A stretch of DNA of 64,000 bases from Prorocentrum cordatum (taxonomy: Eukaryota > Sar > Dinophyceae > Prorocentrales > Prorocentraceae): NCBI GenBank assembly GCA_963575745.1, contig CAUYUJ010017640.1, positions 25,001 through 89,000 on the forward strand, read 5' to 3'. Each line of letters begins with the position of its first letter. The stretch's first letter is position 1. The notes beneath the pieces were generated by a model. It had not been told where the DNA came from, did not search any database, and was given only the letters and a program-made list of their open reading frames with translations. The translations under genes and the position numbers were made by a program. Positions 50,179 to 59,654 of the stretch are shown here, one piece after another.

Positions 50179-50919
50179 GTGAAAGCACGCAAACCGGGGG
50201 GGTCGTGTTGCCGACCTGTATGTGCACAGTGTTCGAAGGTGCGTCCGAAATGTAGCTTATCGTGGCTCTGCGAAGAATGCATTACCCTGGAGGAACATAA
50301 CTGTCGTCATATCGCCATTCGAATTTGGGAAGAGAAACATAATCAAGATAGAGAGCAGCTGAGGGCAGCAAGTGCGCAGATGCAACAGATTCTTCTTCAG
50401 GCCGCCGAGGAAGCCAACCGCAAGCTCGCTGAATCCGAGGCAGAGAAGAGGGCAATGGCAGATAGAGCTGAAAAAGAAAACATTGCAGAAGATGCGCAGA
50501 AACGCATACTGCAAGCGGAAGCGGAAATAGCAGGGATTGCGGACGTGGCCCAGCGGCGTCTCGCACAGGAGGAGGAAGAGGAGCGGAGGATCCAGGGAGC
50601 GGCCGAACAAATGACCTCGTCGTCCCAACTGCAGGCTGATAGAGAGCGCGTGGAGCCTCAAAGGATAGCTGAGGCAGCCAGGCGGGAAGGAGAGAGAGTG
50701 GCTCGAGGGCAGGGCAGCCAAAAAGAACACCAGGAGCTCCGTAGTCAACGCGACGTGATGCCGCCCGGCCCGAGGCCGAAGAAAAAGAGGAAAGCCAGAA
50801 GCGGCGCGAGCACTCCCCGGAGCAGGGTCGGAGGGCCCAGGCCCTCGGGCATGACGGTCGAAGCGAAGGGGCCCTGGGGCACACAAATCCATACACACAA
50901 ATCAAGAGATTCCCCATAG
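50179..50919 (+). CDS. Gag-like protein with Cys cluster and long coiled coil
   Basis: 246 codons. Residues ~9-45 hold CCRPVCAQCSKVRPKCSLSW then LCEECITLEEHNCRH, a Cys/His-rich site probably binding zinc. Residues ~50-190 are a near-continuous coiled coil rich in Ala, Glu, Gln and Arg (AEEANRKLAESEAEKRAMAD). The C-terminus is basic (RPKKKRKARSG). Such a layout suits a capsid or nucleocapsid protein. Downstream, before the next ORF, a ~29-bp sequence is repeated (50908 and 50957). Confidence 0.5.
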   Translation: MKARKPGGSCCRPVCAQCSKVRPKCSLSWLCEECITLEEHNCRHIAIRIWEEKHNQDREQLRAASAQMQQILLQAAEEANRKLAESEAEKRAMADRAEKENIAEDAQKRILQAEAEIAGIADVAQRRLAQEEEEERRIQGAAEQMTSSSQLQADRERVEPQRIAEAARREGERVARGQGSQKEHQELRSQRDVMPPGPRPKKKRKARSGASTPRSRVGGPRPSGMTVEAKGPWGTQIHTHKSRDSP

Positions 50920-51035
50920 TTTCCCATATTTTCTGGGTTTTTGTCTTCCCCCCCACTTCCCATAGTTTCCCATATTTTCTGGGGAATCGCCGATTGATTG
51001 TGTCTGTGTGTTTCTTTCCCTCCTGACAAAGAAGG

Positions 51036-51749
51036 ATGGCCGAGGCCTGGAACCACGCAAAGGGGTGCGCAGAGGAGCAAATCGAGAACGATGCACTCGT
51101 CATTCGTGCCGTGGGCGAAGAGAACAGGAGGCAGAAATCCGACCTAGAGCAGCGCAAGACTGCGAGAGAGTCCCTGGAGAAGATCCGGACAGCCAGGCAA
51201 CCTGGCGCGGCAGCTGCGCCGAAGGTCATGCTCACATCTACGGCTCAGCCAGGAGGTGCTGGATCACAGGAGAGGACCAACTCAACGCCGGCCCAGCCGA
51301 CGTATGTTGAGCCTCCACCGAGCCCGACTGTTGCTCGCCCAGTCCGAGTGAGGGCGGCCAAGCCGACCCGAACTCGGATGGGCACGCCAGATGAGCCATG
51401 TCACATATGTTTAAAGTTTGTGATAGGGATTTGCGTGGGGTGCGAAACCCACATACATCAGGACGGAGGTACCAAGAGGTGCACAGAATGCGCCAGGAGC
51501 AAGGAGTCCAGGGAACAAGACGATCCCGTGATAAAGGCAGAACAGTTGAGCATACTTGAAGACATCCACCGCAACAAAAGCGAGGCAAATGAGACGGCGC
51601 CGAGACACTCGGAGAAATCGGAGGAGATCATTGAAAAGGCGCCAGCTGCAGATACAAAAGCTGGAAGATCACAAGGCGGAATTGGCAGCCGTAAGACGAG
51701 ATATAGCCGCCGCCAGTTCACATCAGGAAATGCCGCGGAAAACAATTGA
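51036..51749 (+). CDS. Gag-like protein with B-box-like Cys/His cluster
   Basis: 237 codons beginning with a short coiled coil (GCAEEQIENDALVIRAVGEE), then a Pro/Thr-rich linker, then CHICLKFVIGICVGCETHIH and GGTKRCTECAR (~residues 128-160), a C-x2-C...C-x2-C...H-x-H...C-x2-C cluster resembling zinc-binding B-box or TRIM-like folds. The tail is Glu/Lys-rich. It is paralogous in layout to the preceding ORF (Cys cluster plus coil in reversed order). Function within the element is unknown. Confidence 0.45.
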   Translation: MAEAWNHAKGCAEEQIENDALVIRAVGEENRRQKSDLEQRKTARESLEKIRTARQPGAAAAPKVMLTSTAQPGGAGSQERTNSTPAQPTYVEPPPSPTVARPVRVRAAKPTRTRMGTPDEPCHICLKFVIGICVGCETHIHQDGGTKRCTECARSKESREQDDPVIKAEQLSILEDIHRNKSEANETAPRHSEKSEEIIEKAPAADTKAGRSQGGIGSRKTRYSRRQFTSGNAAENN

Positions 51750-52278
51750 CAAAGGAACGTGCATTACAAAAGGACGCAGGGTTGGAACAACTTGTTAGCA
51801 AATTCGCCACTGTCATGGGCATACCGTCGTTCAAATCAATGGAGTCGGACTTTGACTGAATGCCTCCATTAACGGCACAACACGCACACAGGCCTCCTCT
51901 CGAACTCACGATTCATTCCAGGGCCGGCCGTAGAGAACCCCGCCCAGGAAAATACTCAAGGATCGAACCCTGGTAACTTCCCTTTCAACACCAAGTTCTC
52001 GGGGTCTCCCGACAACTGTGACCTACCTGGTCACCTCCCTTCACCAGCGGCACCGCCGTATCTGGTGGGAATGGGGGCGGACATGGAGGCAACGATGATG
52101 GTCAGAGGGACGACCAGAGTACAGTGCCCAGCACCGGGATGATCGCGGCGATGCAGTTCGATGAGACTGGAAAACCCAAGCCCCCAGGCGACCCTCCGGG
52201 GGGACCTGGTGATGGAGGAGGCCCAGGCGGAGACGGCGGTGGAGGGACAAATGGTCCCAACAACTCCGCGCTGCAGCC

Positions 52279-52758
52279 ATGCATTGCCAAAGCAATGGCC
52301 CCAATTGGAGAACCTTTGGGAATAATAAGGAGCTTAACCTTATGGACATTCCAAACGTCCAGACACTACGAGAATGGAAACAACACTGTATAAGAGCGGT
52401 GGCTGGTTCTTGGCACGATGTCAAGGCAGCGCAAACGTGGATCATGGAAGCCATGAATCCAGACATTCCCAAGGAGAACCTCCAGACAGCCGGAGCCTTC
52501 ATGCGTCTTGATATGAAGATAGCAGCGAACCTGCTTGAGAAATTTGCCACAATGAAACGTAGCCGTAATCTTTCGGAACAACATGCCCATCTCCTCTCGC
52601 AAGTCAACCGCATGCTACATTCGTGTCAGATTGGGCAACGCCTTCTCACGGGTCGCGAGATAATCCGTGCCATATGTGTCTGGTGTTCGGTCAAATCCGA
52701 GAATGGCCAGCACTGGATATGCCGTCATCTCTTTAAGATCACTATCGATCGCCAGTAG
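52279..52758 (+). CDS. Copia-type gag core
   Basis: 159 codons. LMDIPNVQTLREWKQHCIRA then AVAGSWHDVKAAQTWIMEAM and FMRLDMKIAANLLEKF match the pattern of dinoflagellate copia gag proteins (a helical region with an early Trp after Leu-Pro/Asn-x-x-x-x-x-x-x-W-K and a later LDxKxAxxL). Immediately upstream is a Gly/Pro-rich stretch (PGDGGGPGGDGGG) in another frame. The ORF ends with Cys/Trp-rich residues that may be out of frame. The assignment is from remembered family patterns. Confidence 0.5.
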   Translation: MHCQSNGPNWRTFGNNKELNLMDIPNVQTLREWKQHCIRAVAGSWHDVKAAQTWIMEAMNPDIPKENLQTAGAFMRLDMKIAANLLEKFATMKRSRNLSEQHAHLLSQVNRMLHSCQIGQRLLTGREIIRAICVWCSVKSENGQHWICRHLFKITIDRQ

Positions 52759-53079
52759 CCCAATCAGAACCTGCATTATTTCTACAATGAACGGATGGAG
52801 CGCTATCAGGAATTATACGGCGCTAGAGAACCTTCGGACGAAATGGAGGCCTCAATCCCCGCGCATTTCTATGAACAGGTCAAACAAATTCTGAACACAG
52901 ACGGGATCACGCAGTGGTACGAGATATCGACAGACCCTCCCGGAACAGGAACGCGTTCCTACCAGTAGCTCCTGCGGCAGGTTGAGTTGCTCATGATGCG
53001 GGATCGTGAAAAGTGGGCAATTTCCGAACACGAGTAGACCCTTAATTTTAGAAATAGACAAGCTCGCCTCAGCGGCGGG

Positions 53080-53679
53080 ATGAATGAGGGTGGCGGGGGC
53101 AGACGACAAGCTTCCGCGATGGCAGCGACAGCGCACCGGCTAGGCGCGCCCACTGACAAGACAGCGAGCGGACGTACCAAAGGCGAGACGACCTGCAGAT
53201 ACGTCAAGCAAGGAAAGAACTGTCCCGAGGCAGGACAGGGTTGCCCTTACAACCACAAGAAGCCCAAGGCGGCAGCTGCTCCGGATCAGCCGGTGGCGGG
53301 CGGCACCACCAAACCAGTTGGCGGGAAGAATGATCGGATCGACAGGAGCGGGAAACCAGGTGACAAAGGTCCTAAAGGGAAGGATCGGCCTCGCGCTTCG
53401 ACTCCGTCGAAAAAGTTTGGCAACTCCAATGCAACACATCCACGGACGATGAGCCAATCCGAGGCGTCGCGAGAACGTCAGAGCAAGCTTGTGCGTTATG
53501 CCTTCTCGCGAGATCCTCGCAATTGTAAGGGTCCACAGAGCGGACGTTATAAACAGCATCGAGGCTTGACGGATGCTGAGAAGATAAAGCGAGACAAATA
53601 CGAAGAAGCCCAGCTCGAGGCAGGAAAGTCTCTCTGCTACCAACGGACCACTAAAGCAAACCGACTCCGCAGCTGCTAA
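53080..53679 (+). CDS. Gag C-terminal region with CCCH zinc finger
   Basis: 199 codons. CRYVKQGKNCPEAGQGCPYN followed by H (residues ~39-59) is a CCCH-type finger that binds RNA; in dinoflagellate copia elements such fingers take the place of the CCHC knuckle. Flanks are basic and low complexity (GKPGDKGPKGKDRPR). The ORF lies between gag core and protease, where a nucleocapsid is expected. Confidence 0.6.
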   Translation: MNEGGGGRRQASAMAATAHRLGAPTDKTASGRTKGETTCRYVKQGKNCPEAGQGCPYNHKKPKAAAAPDQPVAGGTTKPVGGKNDRIDRSGKPGDKGPKGKDRPRASTPSKKFGNSNATHPRTMSQSEASRERQSKLVRYAFSRDPRNCKGPQSGRYKQHRGLTDAEKIKRDKYEEAQLEAGKSLCYQRTTKANRLRSC

Positions 53680-54457
53680 TGCCAGCAGTACCGCGCCAGG
53701 GGAGACACCGCTCAGCCGAGAGTCAAGTAAGGACCATGACAAGAATAGAGAGAAGATGAGAGAAGGGCAAAGGGAAAAGCAAAGACAAACCGTGCAAAGT
53801 ATTCGCGGAAACAAGGGCCTGCTCGCGCGGCAAGGACTGCTGGTTCGCGAAGAACACGCCTGGCCATCCGCGACGGTGGCTGAGACTGGCGGAATTCGCG
53901 CCAGTGCCGAGATGCTGACGGGGCAATTCTCACTCTTCACGCTGATGCTCGTTCACCTCGCTAAGAGGGTGTCACGACGCCCGTCTCGGCTCAGCCAACA
54001 AGGGGTAAAAGGGCTTCGGCCCCCTGGCTCAGCCAGTATGAGCACCTATGCATGTCCAGCCCCGCTGGCCAGAAGCTGGCCTTCAGACTATCCCAACCAG
54101 CTCTTTTTCAACGGTTGAGGAATACCATGCACGTACCATGGGAATTAATGAGTTCTCCGAGGAAGCAGCTCCCGCTTCCGAAATGCAAGAGGAACGTAAG
54201 GAAAGGATGACTAGACTCGTCGCTACCCTCGTTCAGTTACAACCTCTTCCAAGGGAAGCAATTACATTGTTTTGTGGCGAACCCCATTTTAAAAGCTGCG
54301 TCGGGTCTGCGAAGACGGATCGGAGCGGCCTTCGCGTTCGAATACACCCCTCAATTCGAGAGCCCACTGCCACTCGGAGGTACGTCGCCACAGCCCGAAG
54401 GAGCTGCCTTCGAGTGTAGACGATAGGTGGAGATTCCCGAGCGCAGAACATCGACAG

Positions 54458-54850
54458 ATGTTAACACAATGGAAAGCGTCGTCGATGCAAGCCCTGATCA
54501 GGGCGTCCGACCTTGCCGATGAAGTCTGGCATCTTTGGTTGGGCTCCGAGGGAAGGGAAGCGGATGTCCCAGGCGGCTCAGCCGCCGTGGGGCGCAAGGA
54601 TAGATCACCCGTGCACCTCGGATCGCCTAGGTTCATAGTTGACACAGGCTGTGGATACAATCTTATCGCGGAGAAGTTTATTCGCGCTGCAGGCGCAATG
54701 GGAATGATCAGGCGTCTTGAGGAGTCGATCACCCTGAACACTGCCGGGGGTTCTTCACGGGCCCTAGGTTCAATTCGCGTCGCATGCCCCAACTTTAGGG
54801 GTGGAAATTTTGAAAAATTGGCCATGTCAGAAACACCGGCAGTGATATAA
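54458..54850 (+). CDS. Retroviral-type aspartic protease fragment
   Basis: 130 codons. RFIVDTGCGYNLIAEKFIRA carries the catalytic D-T-G triad followed by Cys, where many copia proteases have D-T-G-S. SITLNTAGGSSRALGS may be the flap. The ORF ends just before the pre-integrase ORF that begins at 54866. Confidence 0.65.
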   Translation: MLTQWKASSMQALIRASDLADEVWHLWLGSEGREADVPGGSAAVGRKDRSPVHLGSPRFIVDTGCGYNLIAEKFIRAAGAMGMIRRLEESITLNTAGGSSRALGSIRVACPNFRGGNFEKLAMSETPAVI

Positions 54851-54865
54851 GTAAGAGAGCGGTGC

Positions 54866-55942
54866 ATGGATCACGGCTCTAGTTTCGTTTGGCCAGCAGG
54901 CCAACGACCCTACTTACTTCTGCCCAACAATCACGGAGTGGACCTGACCGTCGAGGGCAAGATACCTTACTTGACCCTATCTGGCAGCGCGGCGCTGGGT
55001 CAGTGGATGTGCGCAGTTGCTGCCGGGAAACCTGCAGCTCCCGAGCGGCGGTGTTGCGCGACGTCAGGCGCCAAGACATTTCTGGATGATGTGGAGTCTG
55101 CGGGGGGCCCTCCGCCCCAATCAATCCAGAGTCGCGTAACCATAGACTTGCATACACAAGAGATGATTGGCAACCATGGCTATGCGGACGGCAGCCCGGC
55201 CGTGCCCGTGAGTCCGTTCCCGTCCGACGTAGACTCCATGGATGTCGTCACCTATTTCTACGATTCGCCTCAGAAAGCTCGTGAGTGCGGTTGGAATCGA
55301 ACACCGACCGGCGTCGTGAGCTTAGCAAGTCCCTCATCTTCTCCCAACCACGACTCGGTCGTTGGTTGCACTACACCACGCCACGGCTTAGCCGGAGGCT
55401 ATGCGGCTGTACATAAGAGCTCTTGCCTACACGGGGTCTTAGGATTTTTGCCCCATCACATGGATCATGGGCTTGACTCCAACACAACTGCTGCAGCACC
55501 TGGCCAGATGGGGGATGCAGATGAGGGCTCGGGTGGTGTTGACCTTGTTGACATCGACGCACCACCCGACTCCGACCCAGATGATACAGAGGTTGAGGTG
55601 CAAGTCTCAGCGACTGAGCGACTCAAAAAGAGCGCGGCATCCATCACGCAGTTGCTAACTCATACTCCGAAGAATCCTTTCTGCTCGGTATGTAACTGGG
55701 CAAAGGCATTACCGCGCCAACAAAGAAAGGCGCGCAACAAAGGGCTCAAGGAACCTAGGCCACGCGCGAACCCCGTCACGTTCGGACACCTGACCACAAT
55801 GGATCACCGGCTTGCGATGGATGACCTGTCGCGGGGACCTCACGATGAGACCGCGGGCGTAACTTTTCGCGACCGGGCTACAGACTTCCTTGCGGTTCAG
55901 GGCGTGCATGATAAATATGCGGTTCACGTGTGTAACTTTTGA
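54866..55942 (+). CDS. End of protease, pre-integrase zinc motif and start of integrase core
   Basis: 358 codons. LLPNNHGVDLTVEGKIPYLT looks like the protease C-terminus. A variable acidic linker follows. HTPKNPFCSVCNWAKALPRQ (residues ~270-290) is the H-x-P-x-N-P-x-C-x2-C motif that precedes copia integrases. FGHLTTMDHRLAMDDLSRGP begins the integrase core with the first catalytic Asp, followed by FRDRATDFLAVQGVHDKYA. The ORF stops at 55942; about 60 bases later another frame reads YTDGARELARA, the second-Asp motif, so the core continues across a break. Confidence 0.75.
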   Translation: MDHGSSFVWPAGQRPYLLLPNNHGVDLTVEGKIPYLTLSGSAALGQWMCAVAAGKPAAPERRCCATSGAKTFLDDVESAGGPPPQSIQSRVTIDLHTQEMIGNHGYADGSPAVPVSPFPSDVDSMDVVTYFYDSPQKARECGWNRTPTGVVSLASPSSSPNHDSVVGCTTPRHGLAGGYAAVHKSSCLHGVLGFLPHHMDHGLDSNTTAAAPGQMGDADEGSGGVDLVDIDAPPDSDPDDTEVEVQVSATERLKKSAASITQLLTHTPKNPFCSVCNWAKALPRQQRKARNKGLKEPRPRANPVTFGHLTTMDHRLAMDDLSRGPHDETAGVTFRDRATDFLAVQGVHDKYAVHVCNF

Positions 55943-56068
55943 GTAAACCTTGAAGCTACGGGAGAGAGGTTAGAATACTGTTATACTGATGGTGCGAGGG
56001 AACTCGCACGTGCATGCATATAATAAAAGATAGCACAAGATCCAACCATCCCTGGTAACAAACAGCTT

Positions 56069-57073
56069 ATGGCTGTTGCTGAACGGTCCAACGGAATCGT
56101 TCAGATGGAGACCCGAGCCTTACTGATGCAGGCCGGTCTTCCCCCGCCATCTTGGACGCATGCCGTCCAATATTTGTGTCTCTGTTATAACGCTCGGATT
56201 CCTGAGGAGGGTAATTCGTCATGGAAGCGCAAATTCGGACACGACTTTGCCGCTCCGCTCCTTCCTTTCGGATCCCCCGCACGCTTCATGCCCCCTCCAA
56301 AATCTCGATTTCGGATCGCTAAAACCGGCGGGGCGATAGTCACGGGGATTTACCTCGGAAATGAACAGAAAGCGGGGGGCATGGTAGGGCCCGAGAGCTA
56401 CGCGTCGCCACTGAGACAACTGGACGGACTCAACATGGAATCCGGGCGAACGCCAGCAGGCAAGCGCCCGATAACTGAGAAGTCTGATCAGGTCTACAAT
56501 AACATTTTTGATGGCACTACGGCTGACCAAGAGCCCAAATTCCCCATGAGAGAAGCGCACGAGAAAGCCCAGACCGAAATTAAGAACGTTATAATGCCCC
56601 CCGGCGGCTCCTCTGCCGACTCAGCTGGACAGGGGGCCCGACTAGGTTCACAGACGGCTCTGCCGTTTAGTGACAGAGACCCCGGCGAACCGATACCACC
56701 GCCCCCTCCAGGGGGCGAGGCCGCGCCACCTTCGGACCCCGAGGACGACTCTAATGATGACGGTCCGGGGAGAATTGCAGTGGACGACGTGCCTGCGGCG
56801 CCGGACGGTCGGGACCCCCAACGAGATTCGAGACCAGATATTCACCCAAAACAGAAGCTTGGTCTCGCACACGTTGAGTACAGATTGGATCGTCAGTCCA
56901 ACTTCTCCGCGGCTCCGCCGAGATCGAGAGTACCGGGACCAGGTCAGCTTCTCGCCCGCACCACGCAAAATCTTGACACGATGGAATATCATGAAGATCG
57001 ACGCGTCGTGGCCAGGCTCACTAAGGATGAGCTAACAGAGAAGTTACCGTTGGGAGGACGACGGAAAACGTGA
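56069..57073 (+). CDS. Integrase C-terminal part and linker
   Basis: 334 codons. MAVAERSNGIVQMETRALLM then QAGLPPPSWTHAVQYLCLCY match the end of the copia integrase core; the Glu of ETRALL is the likely third catalytic residue. FGHDFAAPLLPFGSPARFMP and GAIVTGIYLGNEQKAGGM match the conserved region after the core. From residue ~180 it becomes an acidic Pro-rich linker (PPPPPGGEAAPPSDPEDDSN) as seen before RT in these polyproteins. It ends at 57073 without entering RT. Confidence 0.75.
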   Translation: MAVAERSNGIVQMETRALLMQAGLPPPSWTHAVQYLCLCYNARIPEEGNSSWKRKFGHDFAAPLLPFGSPARFMPPPKSRFRIAKTGGAIVTGIYLGNEQKAGGMVGPESYASPLRQLDGLNMESGRTPAGKRPITEKSDQVYNNIFDGTTADQEPKFPMREAHEKAQTEIKNVIMPPGGSSADSAGQGARLGSQTALPFSDRDPGEPIPPPPPGGEAAPPSDPEDDSNDDGPGRIAVDDVPAAPDGRDPQRDSRPDIHPKQKLGLAHVEYRLDRQSNFSAAPPRSRVPGPGQLLARTTQNLDTMEYHEDRRVVARLTKDELTEKLPLGGRRKT

Positions 57074-57088
57074 AGCATCCGAGTCGCG

Positions 57089-57799
57089 GTGTACTGCGAT
57101 CCAGATTACGTACCTGTTACAAGAGTATGGGTCACTGACCCTAACCCACTACATGGTGCTCAATGGTTAAAGAAATTGCCAGGTTCCACCAACCCTGGGA
57201 TACACCCGAGCCGATGGTTCAACATGAGTCATGCTGAACGAAGGAAGGCAGTAGAACAATTCAGACTCGAAACACGCGGTTTCTTCGGTATTGATGACCC
57301 AGAATCCTGTACTGCGCTCCTTCGCGACATTGGAATCGACTCAGTCGAACTCCAGGAGGGGCCAGACGCACCTGCACCGCTCAGGTCCTCCGACGTCAAT
57401 CCTAAGCCTGAGGCCGACCTCCGGCAGCAAGGGAGGGAGAAAGCGATAGTGCCGGATGAAACTGACATCGATTGGCACGCGCTATTACACCCTGCTGACC
57501 AGCGGAGGAGTCGTCTACAAATGCAGGCTCAGGGAACGATGAAGGCACTTCCGATGACGAAGAAGTGTGGTGGAAACGGGCCTGGCACGGCGGACGCTGG
57601 GATCAGTGCGTGCGACAGATATAGGCAATGGCGGCCGAGGCACCGCGAGAAACAAGGCGGGTCGTCGCCACGCTGGGCTCTGCTCGACACGGCGGACGGC
57701 GGAGGCGCAGGGGCCGGCGAGAGGAAACGCGGCCGTTCCCGCGTGGCTCAAACTCGGCATACGCAGCAAGCGGGTCGTCGGCCACAACGCTTGGACTAG
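57089..57799 (+). CDS. Hypothetical ORF following the integrase
   Basis: 236 codons. The first half (VTRVWVTDPNPLHGAQWLKK, then NMSHAERRKAVEQFRLETRG and FGIDDPESCTALLRDIGIDS) has real-protein composition, perhaps a linker or an extra domain of the copia element. From residue ~150 it turns Arg/Gly/Gln-rich and may be out of frame. It does not contain RT motifs. It could also be the edge of unrelated host sequence. Confidence 0.35.
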   Translation: MYCDPDYVPVTRVWVTDPNPLHGAQWLKKLPGSTNPGIHPSRWFNMSHAERRKAVEQFRLETRGFFGIDDPESCTALLRDIGIDSVELQEGPDAPAPLRSSDVNPKPEADLRQQGREKAIVPDETDIDWHALLHPADQRRSRLQMQAQGTMKALPMTKKCGGNGPGTADAGISACDRYRQWRPRHREKQGGSSPRWALLDTADGGGAGAGERKRGRSRVAQTRHTQQAGRRPQRLD

Positions 57800-58970
57800 A
57801 GAAGGCGTGCAGCGGCAGCAGCTGGCACTGCGAGCGGGGCGCAGCGGAGCATCCTCGGTTACAACGCTGGGATCAGCTCCTGCGAGAAGGAGCGCAGTAG
57901 CAGCATCTGGCACTGCGAGAAGGGGCACGTGGGGGCACAGGGTGGTGAATGCTTCAGCCAAATGCACTCTCGGGGAACGTGAAAATACTGCGCAGCGTTT
58001 TCGCGCAAGCACACGGTGGTTGATGTTCCAGCCGCGTGCGAGAATGCGAGAATGTTGGCGGGAGGGTCAGCACCCGACCGCGGTGTGCCTTTGAGGTGAG
58101 GGCCCCAGCAGGCTTTGACAGGTCCCTCTACACAGTAGAGGAAGGACCCGAGGACACCTGTTTATCCTGTTTATCCTCCCTCCCTCCCTCCCTCCCTCCC
58201 TCATATCCCCCTCTCCTCCTCCTCCTCCTCCTCCTCCTCCTCCTCCTCCTCCTCCTCCTCCTCCTCCTTCTCCTCCCCCTCCTCTTGCCTCGTGTCTCCT
58301 TATCCTCCATCTTTATAAGTCCTCCTCCTCCTCCTCCTCCTCCTCCTCCTCCTCCTCCTCCTCCTCCTCCTCCCCCATCCGCTACATCCTCCTTCCAAGC
58401 CCCGACCATGAGTTTCCCTATTTCTCCTCAGCCCGCCCAATGAGCAAGTGCGCACTCATGCCCCTCACCCAGCGGCAGGCCTTCAACCCATTCGCGCCTT
58501 TCTTCACCTGCTTGCGGGCCTGCGCGCGGGCGAGTCACTCGCTCTCGTCGCAGCCGCCGCAGCCACCACCACCACCACTCCCCCGCGGCCCCTCTCATCC
58601 ATCTTAGGGGCAACGATAAGGGGGGGACTGGCTTAGGCGGGGAAGCATCGACCTGGAATCGGCGATACATCGCCGATAGGTAGGTGATGGGCGCCCGATA
58701 GCGAATCCGCGCGTTCCTGGGCGGGGTGGGGCTATCCGACCCCTATCTGCGGTAAGTGGGCGATTGGGAGTCGATGCATCCCCCCCCTGCCCCTATCCCC
58801 CCCCCAACGTCGCTCCTGATCATCGCCATCATCACCACCATCAGCAAAAAGGGAACGATTCTTTCTCGGCAGGCACACCGTCGGGCCGTCGTGGCCCGCA
58901 GCGTCAGCACGCCGAGGGCGGCACCCGCGACCCCGACGAGGCCCAGGTCCGCCAGGACCCGCGGGTCGGC
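57800..58970. repeat. GCTGGGATCAG-type direct repeats and (CTC)n tracts
   Basis: Between ~57590 and 57910 a loosely repeated module (ACGCTGGGATCAG..., GCGAGA(A/C)GG...CAC) recurs about three times. (CTC)n fills ~58213-58275 and 58320-58373. From 58440 to 58970 composition is mixed. On the minus strand 58970-58880 reads ADPRVLADLGLVGVAGAALG then VLTLRATTA, a possible hydrophobic exon next to the intron-like element at 58974. Confidence 0.45.
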
Positions 58971-58973
58971 TTT

Positions 58974-59144
58974 ACGCAGGAGTGACCTTGGGCAAGAGTG
59001 ACCTTTGGTGCGCGGCCTTCACGAGGGACGCGGGGTGGCCAGACCTGGGCGCGCAGGCCGCTGCTGCCGCCTCGCCCTCGGCGAGCGGAGGATCCCATGT
59101 GGGCCCGCATCAAGGGTCGCTCCGGCGAGAGGTCACTCCTGCGG
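58974..59144 (-). mobile_element. Introner-like element with ~13-bp inverted ends (copy 1)
   Basis: The ends ACGCAGGAGTGACC (58974-58987) and GGTCACTCCTGCG (59131-59143) are inverted repeats. The interior (GTGCGCGGCCTTC...GCGCGCAGGC-GCTGCTGCCGC...GGGCCCGCATCA) aligns along its whole length with the element at 63011-63175. The related copy interrupts a coding gene on the minus strand, so this copy may also be an intron of a minus-strand gene. Confidence 0.7.
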
Positions 59145-59503
59145 CAGAGGGGAACAATCAGTGAACACCCCCCCTGCCCCCCACAACTCAGAGTTGGCAC
59201 GCGCGGGGGAGACTGCGGTCGAGGTGCCAGCTCATCAGACCCGCCGCCGACTTCGAGCACATTGGGGGGAGGGGGAGGCGTTCACAGATGAATGTGGCAT
59301 GAGCGTTCGCTATTTGTTTCCGAGGCCCGTATGTCCAGTCGAGCAGGGCCGCGGGACGGGGCCGAGCGCAGGGGCGGAGGCTGCGGGCGAGGCGGGGGCG
59401 ACCCCCCTCGGACCCCCACGGAGGGGGGCAGCGCCTCCTCGCCCCGTCCGTCGGGGAGAAGGCGCGGCAGCTCTCTCTAAGCTCCCCGCCTTCGGCGAAG
59501 GGG

Positions 59504-59654
59504 CACAAGGGGGGTAGGTGGAGGGGGGGGGGGCTTCTTGGAAAGGGGCTGCTCCTCAGACGGCGCCGGCCCTACATCTATAGAGACTGCCCGCGCCTTC
59601 TGAGGAGCAGCCCCCTTCTGAGAAGCCTTCCCCCCTCCCCCTACCCCCCTCTGC
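59504..59654. mobile_element. Foldback element, arms ~66 bp, 18-nt loop
   Basis: The left arm 59504-59570 (AAGGGGGGTAGG...CTTCTTGGAAAGGGGCTGCT-CCTCAGA) pairs with the right arm 59589-59654 (TTCTGAGGAGCAGCCCCC...GAAGCC...CTACCCCCC). A CTTCTGAGAA core is shared with the foldback at 15273-15424. No coding potential. Confidence 0.75.

Larger units (their letters stand above)
49200..57100 (+). mobile_element. Decayed Ty1/copia-type element: gag, protease, integrase, no RT found
   Basis: Plus-strand ORFs appear in the order expected of a copia polyprotein: gag-like regions with coiled coils, gag core, CCCH zinc finger, aspartic protease, pre-integrase zinc motif, integrase core, integrase C-terminal region. 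They lie in different frames separated by stops, so this copy is broken or intron-containing. After the integrase no RT or RNase H motif was found before low-complexity sequence begins at ~58.1 kb. No LTR pair was recognised. Base composition is nearer 50-55% GC than the flanks. Confidence 0.75.
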
